Of a stretch of 64,000 nt of DNA, positions 38,017 to 46,176 are shown piece after piece. The stretch lies in NCBI GenBank assembly GCA_029781135.1, contig JAKOXH010000036.1, positions 23,106-87,105 of the forward strand, in the 5' to 3' direction. The stretch's first letter is position 1. The number at the start of each line of letters is the position of its first letter. Under the pieces are notes generated by a model. The model had not been told where the DNA came from. It searched no databases and saw nothing but the letters and a program-made list of their open reading frames with translations. The stretch comes from Planctomycetota bacterium. Its GTDB lineage: Bacteria; Planctomycetota; Planctomycetia; Pirellulales; Lacipirellulaceae. The position numbers were made by a program, and so were the translations under genes.

Positions 38017-39606
38017 ATGCGACCGTCCCGCACGCACGCACGTACCGCACTTCAATTCGAACGCCTCGAAGAACGGCTGCAAATGAGTGCCAGCCTTGGC
38101 TCGCTCGAGCCGATGGCGCTGCCAACACTCAATTCGGCGAAGAAGAAGCCGGTCGGCTATTCGTACCCCGTCGGCATGACGCCGGACATGGTGCGGACGG
38201 CCTATGGCTTCGACGACGTGAGCTTCAATGGCATCGTTGGCGATGGCACCGGGCAAACGATTGCCATCATTTCTGCTTACCATAACCCCAACCTGGTCAA
38301 CGACCTCAAGGTATTCGATCAAACTTTCGGTCTGTCCGACCCTCCGACGTTCAAAATCGTCAATCAAGATGGCGGGACCAAGCTCCCCAAGAACAATAAG
38401 AGTTGGGGATCGGAAACTGCCCTTGATGTTGAATGGGCACATGCGATTGCCCCCGGCGCCAGTATCTTGCTGGTGGAGGCCAAAAACGCTTCGAGTTTCG
38501 GCCAGGCGATCGATTATGCCCGGCACGTGCCCGGCGTCTCGGTAATTTCCGTGAGCGCCGCCGGCAATGAATACAAGAATGAAGCGTATGCCGACGGCTT
38601 GTTCACGACACCGCTTGGCCACGCCGGTGAGACGTTTGTTTTCGCGGCAGGCGACGACGGCACCGGGGCCGAGTACCCGTCGGCGTCTCCCAATGTCTTG
38701 AGCGTGGGCGGCACATCGCTTGACGTTTACGGAGACGGCGAGTGGTTCGGCGAAGCGGTTTGGAGCGGCGGTGGCGGCGGATTAAGCAAGTACGAAGGCA
38801 TTCCCAGCTACCAGAACGGCTTGGGACTCACGTCGCGCGGCACACCCGATGTCGCTTACAACGGCGACCCCGAGACGGGCTTTGCCGTGTACGACAGCTA
38901 CGGCAGCGGTGGCTGGATGCAATTCGGCGGCACCAGCGCCGGCACGCCGCAATGGGCGGCCCTGCTTGCCATCGCCAACCAAGGCCGCGCGCTCACGGGC
39001 AAGGGCTCCCTTGCGAACGCTCAAGCCGTCCTGTATGCGATGCCCTCCGCCGACTTCCACGACATTACCTCTGGCAGTAACGGCATTTCGGCCCAGAGCG
39101 GTTACGACCTGGCGACGGGGCTTGGCTCACCCATTGCCGACCGGCTCATCGCGGACCTGGTCGCGTACAACGGCTCGACCGATTTCACCGTGACGCCCTT
39201 GCCAACCGCTCCTTCCGCGAAGTCGTCGAAGCAGTCGGCGTTCTACCCGTTGAACCCAGCGGATAACCAAGTTGTGGGCGGCGTCGCGTTCGCCGACGGC
39301 TCGGCCGCGTCCCACTATCAGTTGATATCTAGCAACTTCAGCACAAAGCTCGGCATGGCAAATCAGAGTCTCTCGGCGCGCACATTGCTTAATAGTAGTC
39401 GTTTGAGTGCCGCAACAATGAATACCGATTCGAATGCGGTCGATAGCGCCTTGGAGAATCACGGCACCACGGGCGAGGCAACGCCCGCGCTCCGCAAACT
39501 GCGCGGAAAGACTTCCACCACGCTGGCGACGGTCTTTGACGCCGACAGCGCCACCGTTGCAGATATCGATTCCTATTTCGCCACGCTCGCACGCGCGGCG
39601 GCGTAA
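38017..39606 (+). CDS. Secreted sedolisin (S53) family serine-carboxyl peptidase
   Basis: A 529-residue extracellular protease. GAAGGA six bases upstream supports the ATG at 38017 over a GTG at 37969. The N-terminus carries the planctomycete surface leader QFERLEERLQMSA. The catalytic domain follows without a long propeptide: Glu and Asp in WGSETALDVEWAHAIAPGAS (about 132 and 136), an oxyanion-region segment with SVSAAGNEY and AGDDG, and the nucleophile in FGGTSAGTPQWAALLAIA (about 307). A C-terminal tail of about 140 residues is low-complexity. The calcium-site region SGYDLATGLGSP is typical of S53 enzymes. These peptidases are usually acid-active; whether this one is cannot be told. Confidence 0.9.
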   Translation: MRPSRTHARTALQFERLEERLQMSASLGSLEPMALPTLNSAKKKPVGYSYPVGMTPDMVRTAYGFDDVSFNGIVGDGTGQTIAIISAYHNPNLVNDLKVFDQTFGLSDPPTFKIVNQDGGTKLPKNNKSWGSETALDVEWAHAIAPGASILLVEAKNASSFGQAIDYARHVPGVSVISVSAAGNEYKNEAYADGLFTTPLGHAGETFVFAAGDDGTGAEYPSASPNVLSVGGTSLDVYGDGEWFGEAVWSGGGGGLSKYEGIPSYQNGLGLTSRGTPDVAYNGDPETGFAVYDSYGSGGWMQFGGTSAGTPQWAALLAIANQGRALTGKGSLANAQAVLYAMPSADFHDITSGSNGISAQSGYDLATGLGSPIADRLIADLVAYNGSTDFTVTPLPTAPSAKSSKQSAFYPLNPADNQVVGGVAFADGSAASHYQLISSNFSTKLGMANQSLSARTLLNSSRLSAATMNTDSNAVDSALENHGTTGEATPALRKLRGKTSTTLATVFDADSATVADIDSYFATLARAAA

Positions 39607-39615
39607 TCGTCAGAA

Positions 39616-40068
39616 TCAGTCCCACACAAATCGCTCGTCGAATTCCACGCCGTATTTATTGCAGATTTGGCGGAACTCGTCTTGAAATGTTGTACGGCGA
39701 TGATGCTCGCGCTGGTTCATGATGTACGTTCGAAGATCACTCAATTGTGATTGCCCGATGGAAAATGCACCGTAACCATTCTGCCAGGCGAATTCGGCAT
39801 AACGTTCGCCCTTCGACTTCATCCACTTTGAAGAATCCGGCTTGATCTCCTGCACGAGTTTGCTGACTGCAATCGTCCGCGACAGCGAGCATGCGATATG
39901 AACGTGATCGTCGGCCGCGCCGATTGCGTGCGACGGGCATTCCAGCGTACGGCAAGCCGTAGCCAAGTATATTACCAATTCCGTTTCAATATCTGTGTCG
40001 ATCCAAGGTTGCCGATGCTTGGTGCTAAACACGATGTGCAGCAAGATGTTGGATAATGACTGAGCCAT
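39616..40068 (-). CDS. REP-associated tyrosine (Y1/IS200-like) transposase
   Basis: A 150-residue HUH single-strand transposase. It begins MAQSLSNILLHIVFSTKHRQ; GGTGG lies about 8 bases before this ATG, so the longer in-frame start at 40245, which reads through the repeat, is rejected. The HUH motif is DDHVHIA (His55, His57) and the nucleophile is probably Tyr114 in LRTYIMNQREHH. There is no tnpB. Beginning 59 bases upstream of its start are two near-identical 240-bp palindromic repeats, the arrangement expected of RAYT proteins that act on REP-like DNA rather than mobilising themselves. It converges with the S53 protease gene, with 9 bases between the stops. Confidence 0.88.
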   Translation of the reverse strand: MAQSLSNILLHIVFSTKHRQPWIDTDIETELVIYLATACRTLECPSHAIGAADDHVHIACSLSRTIAVSKLVQEIKPDSSKWMKSKGERYAEFAWQNGYGAFSIGQSQLSDLRTYIMNQREHHRRTTFQDEFRQICNKYGVEFDERFVWD

Positions 40069-40127
40069 TGGTGACCACCTCGAAATTCGACATCGACGAT
40101 ATTGTCCAATTTGCCCCAATTCCACAA

Positions 40128-40367
40128 CGGCCTGAAAGGCCGCGCTATGATAGCCCAGGGCGAAGCCCTGGGAAAAGGACGCGATAATATATTTAGCCCT
40201 GTAAGGGCGCGCTGAACGCGGGGTACGCCGGGTATTCGGTCCCAACGATTAGCGCGCCCTTACAGGGCTTTCGTATTCGATACAATCTCTAATCCCAGGG
40301 CGGCGGCGCGGCTCGCTTCACTCGCCGGTCCTTGCCCTGGGCTATCCCAGCGCGCCCCTACGGGGCG
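40128..40367. repeat. 240-bp palindrome-rich repeat, copy 1
   Basis: It starts CGGCCTGAAAGGCCGCGC, contains hairpins around CCCAGGGCGAAGCCCTGGG, GCCCTGTAAGGGCGCGC and its complement GCGCGCCCTTACAGGGC, and ends CGCGCCCCTACGGGGCG. Copy 2 is at 40431-40670, same length and over 85 percent identical by eye. Confidence 0.9.
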
Positions 40368-40430
40368 ATTCGATTGGTCCCAGTCGGATCAACCATCGAA
40401 AGCACAACACTATTCCGTAGGGTTGACTTT

Positions 40431-40670
40431 CGGCCTGAAAGGCCGCGCTATGATAGCCCAGGGCGAAGCCCTGGGAAAAGGACGCGATAATATATTTAGC
40501 CCTGTAAGGGCGCGCTGAACGCATGGTACGCCGGGTATTCGGTCCCAATGATTAGCGCGCCCTTACAGGGCTTCCCTATGCGATACGGTCTCTAATCCCA
40601 GGGCGGCGGCCCGGCTCGCGTGGCTCGCCGGGCCTTGCCCTGGGCTATCGCAGCGCGCCCCTACGGGGCG
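40431..40670. repeat. 240-bp palindrome-rich repeat, copy 2
   Basis: Direct repeat of 40128-40367, separated from it by 63 bases. Differences cluster in the loop regions (for example CGGCGCGGCTCGCTTC against CGGCCCGGCTCGCGTG), while the hairpin stems are kept. Confidence 0.9.
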
Positions 40671-40737
40671 TAACTCGGTCGTGCGGAAATCGCGATTACC
40701 ATTACCACTCAAGGTCGCCAATCAATGTCGCGGTACC

Positions 40738-41802
40738 CTACAGCGCCTCGCACACCAGATCGCCCACTTGGCTCGTGGTGTAGCCCATCTTGCCGGCGGC
40801 TTGGCTCTTCATCTTGGTGCCGGTCACTTTCATGATCGCGTCCATCACGCGCTTGGCGGCCTTCGCTTCGCCCAGTTGGTCGAGCAGCATGCTCACGGCG
40901 TTGATCGCGGCAATCGGGTTGATTTTGCCCGTGCCGGTGTACTTCGGCGCGCTGCCGCCCATCGGTTCGAACATGCTGACGCCTTCGGGGTTGATGTTGC
41001 CGCCGGCCGCCACGCCCATGCCGCCTTGGATGATGCCCGAAAGGTCGGTGATGATGTCGCCGAACATGTTCGTCGTGACGATCACGTCGTAGAACTCAGG
41101 GTTCTTCACGATCCACATGCAGCAGGCATCGACGTGGTTGTAGTCGGTCTGCACATCGGGGTATTCGGCCGCCACTTCCTTGAACGTCCGCCACCACAAA
41201 TCGTGGCCAATCGTGAGGACGTTCGTCTTGGCGACGAGGGTGAGCTTCTTGCCCTTCGGATTGTTGCGTTTGCGCGTGAGCTCGAACGCCCAGCGAATGC
41301 ACCGCTCGCAGCCACGGCGAGTATAAATGGCCATCTGCGTGGCCACTTCGTGCGGCGTGCCTTTGTGCATGAACCCGCCGGCGCCGCAGTACAAATCCTC
41401 GGTGTTCTCGCGCACGACGATGAAGTCGATGTCGTTGACGCCCTTATCGCGCAGCGGCGTTTCCACGCCCGGGAACAACTTCACCGGCCGCAAGTTGATG
41501 TATTGATCAAGCCCGAACCGCAGGTCGAGCAGTAGCTTGCGCTCCAAAATGCCCGGGGCGACATCCGGATGCCCCACCGCGCCGAGCAGGATCGCGTCGA
41601 ACTTCCGCAGTTGGTCGAGCCCATCATCCGGCAAGGCAGCGCCGGTCTTGAGGAGACGATCGCCGCCCCAATCCAGGTGCGTGAGCTCGAATTGCAGCTT
41701 CTCCAGCTTGGCAACGGCCTGCAGAACCTTTACACCCTCGTCGGCCACTTCCGGACCTGTACCGTCACCACCAATTACCGCGATCTTGCGTGCTTTGCTC
41801 AT
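40738..41802 (-). CDS. leuB: Isocitrate/isopropylmalate dehydrogenase family protein, probably LeuB
   Basis: A 354-residue decarboxylating dehydrogenase. IAVIGGDGTGPEVADEG starts the fold; catalytic and metal residues are seen in VVRENTEDLYCG (about 135), LVAKTNVLTIGHDLWW and TTNMFGDIITDLSG. The cofactor segment MFEPMGGSAPKYTGTGKINP points to NAD use. The length and this last motif resemble 3-isopropylmalate dehydrogenases (leucine synthesis), but RENTEDLY instead of RELTGGIY also fits isocitrate, homoisocitrate or tartrate dehydrogenases, so the substrate is not certain. It stands alone, without leuA, leuC or leuD. Confidence 0.85.
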   Translation of the reverse strand: MSKARKIAVIGGDGTGPEVADEGVKVLQAVAKLEKLQFELTHLDWGGDRLLKTGAALPDDGLDQLRKFDAILLGAVGHPDVAPGILERKLLLDLRFGLDQYINLRPVKLFPGVETPLRDKGVNDIDFIVVRENTEDLYCGAGGFMHKGTPHEVATQMAIYTRRGCERCIRWAFELTRKRNNPKGKKLTLVAKTNVLTIGHDLWWRTFKEVAAEYPDVQTDYNHVDACCMWIVKNPEFYDVIVTTNMFGDIITDLSGIIQGGMGVAAGGNINPEGVSMFEPMGGSAPKYTGTGKINPIAAINAVSMLLDQLGEAKAAKRVMDAIMKVTGTKMKSQAAGKMGYTTSQVGDLVCEAL

Positions 41803-42100
41803 TTTCGTTGCGATGCCTTATGTGAATTGGGATTGTGTATTTGTTTCCACCGCGAAGGCACGACGAACACAACGCGAGGAGGCAGGATGCGGGATGCAGG
41901 GGGCAGGGAAAATCAAGCCATAATCCGACGCCTCAAAACAGCCGGTTCCAGCATAAGTCGACGTCGTGAACGTCATGCCGTCGTGGTCAAAAACTGATTA
42001 ACTAACGAACCCGCAATTTTAGCAGAAAAAGCGCGGCCTCAGTAGGGTGCCGTGGCCGCGTCTCTTCGAGACGCGAATTGCGAGTTCCGGAGAAACTCGC
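41803..42100. other. Spacer between leuB and the methyltransferase gene
   Basis: No gene. A GC-rich hairpin, CGCGTCTCTTCGAGACGCG, sits near 42058-42076, and a purine-rich GAGGAGGCAGGATGC run near 41876. The hairpin follows the methyltransferase stop (minus strand) but has no T-tract. Confidence 0.5.
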
Positions 42101-43390
42101 CTACGTGACGATTCTTTCCGCAAGAATTGCTGCCGGTCGACCGCCCATCGGAGTGATCAATAGCGTTGCAGTATTTGACCCGCACAGTTTCAATTTGTGG
42201 CGGAATTCTTCCGGGTCGATATCAACGCCACGTTTCTTGATTTCAAGCTGGCCGATATTGAGCGATCGAAAGTGCTGCGCGAGTTTTTCGACTCGCATCG
42301 GCAGTACATCACTTACTTGAAAACAGGCCAGAGCCGCGTCGTTGATGGGGTGCGTGCCCGTCAAATAAGTGGGGCCGCCGCCAAGTGCCGATAGGGTATG
42401 TTCGCGAGCGAGCGTGCCGATGAGTCGTGCGGCGGTGACTGCTGGGTCGACGTCGAAGACGTACTCCAGAACGTCCGTTGCAATTGGCATTGGTTGGTTC
42501 GCTTTGCCCGTGATCGTGCGGTACTCAAAGCCGGGGGCGGGGACGCCCCGGCTCGCTGGACCCCGGCTCGCTGGGCGGGTGATGATCGTTGCGCGGCGTT
42601 GGCCGGGCGTTACGGCCAAGCTGCCGTGCCATGCGACGAGTTGTTTGCACTCGCGATCGCGGCTGATCCATTCCAGTTCGCAACACTCAGCCCATGCGTT
42701 CGGCACTTCCGTAGCTGGCGCGAGTTTGACGGCCCCATTGGGCACACTTTCCATAAGTCGCTCAATTATCGCGCGGTTCGGCTCGCACCAATCGAGCGAC
42801 GTCGTGCGCCGTCCGCCCGGTCGCCGGTCGGGGTCGATGTGCCAGGCATCCACGGTTCGCACGTCAAAATCGGCAATGTCGACCGCCTGGACCATGACGC
42901 CGGCATTAACGGTCGCAAAATGTGCGGTGACTGGATCGCGCTCGACTCCGACGGCCATCCCGCCGCGCGAAAACGCCATAAGATCGCCGCCAACGCCGCA
43001 ACAAAGATCGGCAATGTTAACAACACCGTTACCGCTCTCGGAGTCGCTCTGAGCGGGTCGCGTTGAACTCTGGACGCTTACGCTTCCGGCTCGCCGTTCA
43101 AAAGATCGTGACGCCTTGTACACTGCGACCCATTCGTCGGTAGCTTGTTCCAGGCCGATGCGCGTAAAGAACATTCGTTGGGGATGGGTAAACTTTGCCG
43201 CCGCCCGGCGCCGAAGTTCCGCCTGTTCGAGTAGCAGATGGGTTCGTTCCGCTGAGAAACTCGCGCGCAGGTGAGTGGCAATCGCATGAAGTGGCCGGGC
43301 ATCTTCGGCAAGTTCGGCCAAGATCGCCCCTGCCGCGGCACTGGTCAGCCACTCGATATCGGCAAGTTCGTTACAGAGTGGTTTTGTCAT
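42101..43390 (-). CDS. Class I SAM-dependent methyltransferase with THUMP-like C-terminus
   Basis: A 429-residue protein. An N-terminal helical region (about 1-100) precedes the methyltransferase core, with motif I VVNIADLCCGVGGDLMAFS (about 125), AVGVERD and the post-motif VDAWHIDPDRRPGGRR. The C-terminal part, with LGGGPTYLTG and LEIKKRGVDIDPEEFRHKL, matches the THUMP-like domain of these proteins. RNA is the likely substrate from the domain type, but the target is unknown. One stretch, RPASRGPASRG, comes from a 15-bp tandem duplication (42546-42575) in repeat-like DNA, so part of this loop is recent. It diverges from the gene at 43540. Confidence 0.85.
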   Translation of the reverse strand: MTKPLCNELADIEWLTSAAAGAILAELAEDARPLHAIATHLRASFSAERTHLLLEQAELRRRAAAKFTHPQRMFFTRIGLEQATDEWVAVYKASRSFERRAGSVSVQSSTRPAQSDSESGNGVVNIADLCCGVGGDLMAFSRGGMAVGVERDPVTAHFATVNAGVMVQAVDIADFDVRTVDAWHIDPDRRPGGRRTTSLDWCEPNRAIIERLMESVPNGAVKLAPATEVPNAWAECCELEWISRDRECKQLVAWHGSLAVTPGQRRATIITRPASRGPASRGVPAPGFEYRTITGKANQPMPIATDVLEYVFDVDPAVTAARLIGTLAREHTLSALGGGPTYLTGTHPINDAALACFQVSDVLPMRVEKLAQHFRSLNIGQLEIKKRGVDIDPEEFRHKLKLCGSNTATLLITPMGGRPAAILAERIVT

Positions 43391-43443
43391 GGCGAGGCAA
43401 TGGATTCATGCTGATAGTGCCGAAATCGATTTTGGGAGGCTCC

Positions 43444-43530
43444 GTAGGTCAGGCTTTAGCCTGACCGCCCAGTAGCACTGAACCATTTGCCGGTAAGGCT
43501 AAAGACCGGTCAGGCTAAAGCCTGACCTAC
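43444..43530. repeat. GTAGGTCAGGCTTTAGCC palindromic element
   Basis: GTAGGTCAGGCTTTAGCC at the left and GGCTAAAGCCTGACCTAC at the right are reverse complements, and an inner GGTAAGGCTAAAGACCGG gives further symmetry. The right end is 9 bases from the ATG of the next gene. Confidence 0.85.
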
Positions 43531-43539
43531 GTGCATGAA

Positions 43540-44562
43540 ATGGCATCTCGACCCCTCATCATAGCTTCGCTGCTTGGGGCCTCGGTAGGCGTACCCTATG
43601 TGGCTTCGCGTGCGACGCAAGGGCCCGCCAAGCCGGGCGCAACGTCAACGCCGAATGCAATCGCCGCGCCGGGAGCCACAACCGCGATGGTCCCGCAAAT
43701 CACGTCCACATCGATCCCCACAACTTCCGCAGCGTTACTTTCCCCTTCGCCGGTTCCAGCGGCACAACCGACATCGTTGACACCGCCCATCACCACGGCA
43801 CAGCCAATCGCGACTTATCCACTTGCATCGCCGCAAGTTCGTCTGCTCCCTCCCGTAACATCGGCCGCCGCGGCGACATACGCCCTGACCCCGATGGCCC
43901 CGCAAAACGGCGCGCAGTTTGCCAGCGTGTCGCAGGTTCTGCGGTTCGACGTGACGAAAGATTGGGTTTGCCGCACGTGGCCCCGCAAATCGACCGGCCC
44001 CACCGATGTCGGCCTGTTCGCCATTCGCGTGCCGCTGGTGATGGGAACGCAGATGTCGTCGCTGGTCGGTGCCTTAACGTACTATTTCAACGCTCAAGAT
44101 CAGGTCGAGCATATTTCGTTTCGTGGCCGCACGGGCGACGCGATCCCCTTGGTGCAGTACTTGACGCAAACGTATCAATTCCAACCCGTGGTTTCGCCAA
44201 CGGGGGAAAAGATATTCCAGGTCGCGAGCGACAATGGATTACACAGCGAGCTGCGCCTGCATCCCGAAGCGGTGCTCGATGCGAACCTGCCGCAGCAAAG
44301 CATCGTTGTCGAACTTGAGCTTGCGCGACCGGGGTCTCAGCGCGTGCTGCCTCCTCACGGACCAGCCCTGCAAATCCCCCAGGTCGACAATACCGCTGCG
44401 GCAGCCACGCCGCTAGCGCAGCCTCCATCCGCGCCGACCGCTGCGGCGGCCAATACCGCCGCACCGACAGCGGCGGCAACCTCGGGTGGATACTGGAACC
44501 AAGTACGATACGCGACGCAGGACGAACAAACTCCGATGTTCGATAGGCGCTGGCCGGAGTAG
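43540..44562 (+). CDS. Hypothetical exported protein with low-complexity flanks
   Basis: A 340-residue protein with a signal peptide, MASRPLIIASLLGASVGVPY, a Pro/Thr/Ala-rich linker (about 20-125), a conserved-looking core (about 130-285) with FDVTKDWVCRTWPRKS, VGALTYYFNAQDQVEHISF and YLTQTYQFQPVVSPTGEKIF, and an Ala/Thr/Pro-rich tail. The core resembles an uncharacterised planctomycete family; I cannot give a function. The ATG at 43540 is chosen over a GTG at 43531 because the signal peptide begins there. No ribosome-binding site is evident. Confidence 0.7.
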   Translation: MASRPLIIASLLGASVGVPYVASRATQGPAKPGATSTPNAIAAPGATTAMVPQITSTSIPTTSAALLSPSPVPAAQPTSLTPPITTAQPIATYPLASPQVRLLPPVTSAAAATYALTPMAPQNGAQFASVSQVLRFDVTKDWVCRTWPRKSTGPTDVGLFAIRVPLVMGTQMSSLVGALTYYFNAQDQVEHISFRGRTGDAIPLVQYLTQTYQFQPVVSPTGEKIFQVASDNGLHSELRLHPEAVLDANLPQQSIVVELELARPGSQRVLPPHGPALQIPQVDNTAAAATPLAQPPSAPTAAAANTAAPTAAATSGGYWNQVRYATQDEQTPMFDRRWPE

Positions 44563-44662
44563 CCCGGGCGATGAATAGTTCCCATTTTGTCCGAGCGCCT
44601 CCGCCATGGCCGCAGTTTTGGGGCACGGTGCCAATTTGCGACCTGATGGGTATATTGGGCAC

Positions 44663-45601
44663 ATGCCGCATGAAGCCCCAGAAATCTTGCGTTGCCCCGC
44701 TGGACGTTGCTCGGAAGCTCTGGCGCTCGTACTCTGCGACCTGGTGCCCAGTGAGCGGCGTCATTTTGCGAGTTCATTGTGCAACTCGAATTCAGTAGCT
44801 GACGCGCAGGAACCGTTGTTCGTTGCGGTTCGCGAGGGAAATCTCTGCGGTGCTGCTTGGGGACAGCGGCAGACCGGTAATTACGCGATCTTTTGGCCGC
44901 CGCAACTTACGGCGGGCGAACCGGCCCAAACCGCGTTTTCCTTAGCCGAAGCCGTTATTCGCGATCTCGATGCGGCAAGCGTCGATTTAGTTCAATCGCT
45001 GCTGGCTGATCCAACCGACGAGTTAACAACCGTTTTGCAGCAGGTCGGCTTTGAGCACTCGGCAGACTTGTTGTATCTCACGTGCGAAGCCGCTCGGTTT
45101 CCCATCGCGGCACCAGCTCCATGTGAGATTGCATTTTCAGAATATGCAGAGGCTGAGCAAGACCGCTTGGCAGGCGTCATTGAACGCTCGTACGAGAACT
45201 CGAAGGATTGTGCAGCACTCGACGGCGCTCGCGGCATTTATGACGTCATCCGCGGCTACCACGCCACCGGCATTTTTCGACCGCAGAATTGGTTATTCGT
45301 TCGCTACGAGAACCAGGATGTCGGCGTCCTCTTGCTGGCCGACCATCATCCGGCACGACACTGGGAGCTCATGTACATGGGCCTGATGCCGCCGTGGCGC
45401 GGTCGCGGTTGGGGGCGGCAAATTGCGCGGTATGCGCAGTGGTTGGCCCGCGGCGCGAATGTGGAGCGAATTCTCGTTGCGGTCGATGCGGCGAATCAAC
45501 CGGCCATCGATGTTTATCGCAACACGGGCTTTGAAATCTGGGATCGCCGCGCCGTTTTCCTGCGATTTCCACTGGGAAAAAGCAAAGAATTCCACGCTTA
45601 A
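44663..45601 (+). CDS. GNAT-family N-acetyltransferase
   Basis: A 312-residue protein starting MPHEAPEILRCPAGRC. The N-terminal half looks like a degenerate GNAT domain (about 1-145), and the C-terminal half is a better one, with WELMYMGLMPPWRGRGWGRQ (acetyl-CoA-binding loop, about 235-255) and AVDAANQPAIDVYRNTGFEI. The duplicated arrangement resembles mycothiol-synthase-like GNATs, but the substrate is unknown. An in-frame ATG at 44606 would encode sequence overlapping the preceding spacer and is less likely. Confidence 0.8.
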   Translation: MPHEAPEILRCPAGRCSEALALVLCDLVPSERRHFASSLCNSNSVADAQEPLFVAVREGNLCGAAWGQRQTGNYAIFWPPQLTAGEPAQTAFSLAEAVIRDLDAASVDLVQSLLADPTDELTTVLQQVGFEHSADLLYLTCEAARFPIAAPAPCEIAFSEYAEAEQDRLAGVIERSYENSKDCAALDGARGIYDVIRGYHATGIFRPQNWLFVRYENQDVGVLLLADHHPARHWELMYMGLMPPWRGRGWGRQIARYAQWLARGANVERILVAVDAANQPAIDVYRNTGFEIWDRRAVFLRFPLGKSKEFHA

Positions 45602-45608
45602 AGGCAAA

Positions 45609-45692
45609 CCGCCAAGGACGCCAAGAACGCTGCGTTTGAATTCGATTGCATGAAGTTCGTCGTATCCCCTTGGCGCACTTGGCGTTCTTGGC
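45609..45692. repeat. CGCCAAGGACGCCAAGAACG inverted repeat
   Basis: CCGCCAAGGACGCCAAGAAC (45609 onward) and CTTGGCGTTCTTGGC (to 45692) pair across about 40 bases, immediately after the acetyltransferase stop. Confidence 0.7.
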
Positions 45693-46176
45693 AGTTTCGT
45701 AGGCTACTTACCCAACGACGAACACGCGCGGAACAACTCACAACCAACAACCAAACATCTTTTCCACGCCGACCTGGAGACCGCCGGAAGGAAATTTTCA
45801 CGATGTCCCTCGGCCGCAACCTCAACGCAAACCGGTAGTTCGCGCGCGTCTTCCAAAGTTCGTCGAGCACCTTTTGAAACTACTTCCGAGAGCCCCTTTG
45901 ACAGCGGTGCTAGCAGGCGTAGAATCGGCTCCTCACGGCGAATGAGTCGCGACGAGTGACACGCGATTTTTCGCTGAAAGAGGGTTGCAAAAACTATCGC
46001 GGTGCGACTTGGGCGGAGTTCGCTGTTGGTAAGCGACTCGGCCCACCAGTCGGCCTTTTCTCCAGTTTCGCGCAGGGGTTTCCTAAGTGCTTGGCGGCAC
46101 CCACGCCGCCAATTCGTCGCTACGAAGGCGGCGAAGCGCTCAGGCTATGCGCCGATGGAGCCAACAGGAAGTTGTC
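45693..46176. other. Long spacer upstream of dnaA
   Basis: No gene is supported; short frames here have no domain. I looked for clusters of DnaA boxes (TTATCCACA and variants) or AT-rich 13-mers and found none, so there is no sign of a replication origin. A purine-rich GGAAGGAAATTTTCACG segment lies near 45785 ahead of an 11-codon frame (45802-45837) of doubtful meaning. Confidence 0.45.

Noticed and set aside
40069..40245. N-terminal extension of the RAYT transposase
   Set aside because: It would be encoded by the 240-bp repeat; the same extension peptide is encoded in the second repeat copy (about 40450-40548) without any transposase following.
40128..40670. CRISPR array
   Set aside because: Only two 240-bp direct copies with internal hairpins; no short regularly spaced repeats and no cas genes anywhere in the window.
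45602..46176. Replication origin next to dnaA
   Set aside because: No cluster of TTATCCACA-like boxes or AT-rich unwinding region; a single TTATCCACT at about 43816 lies inside a gene and is not informative.
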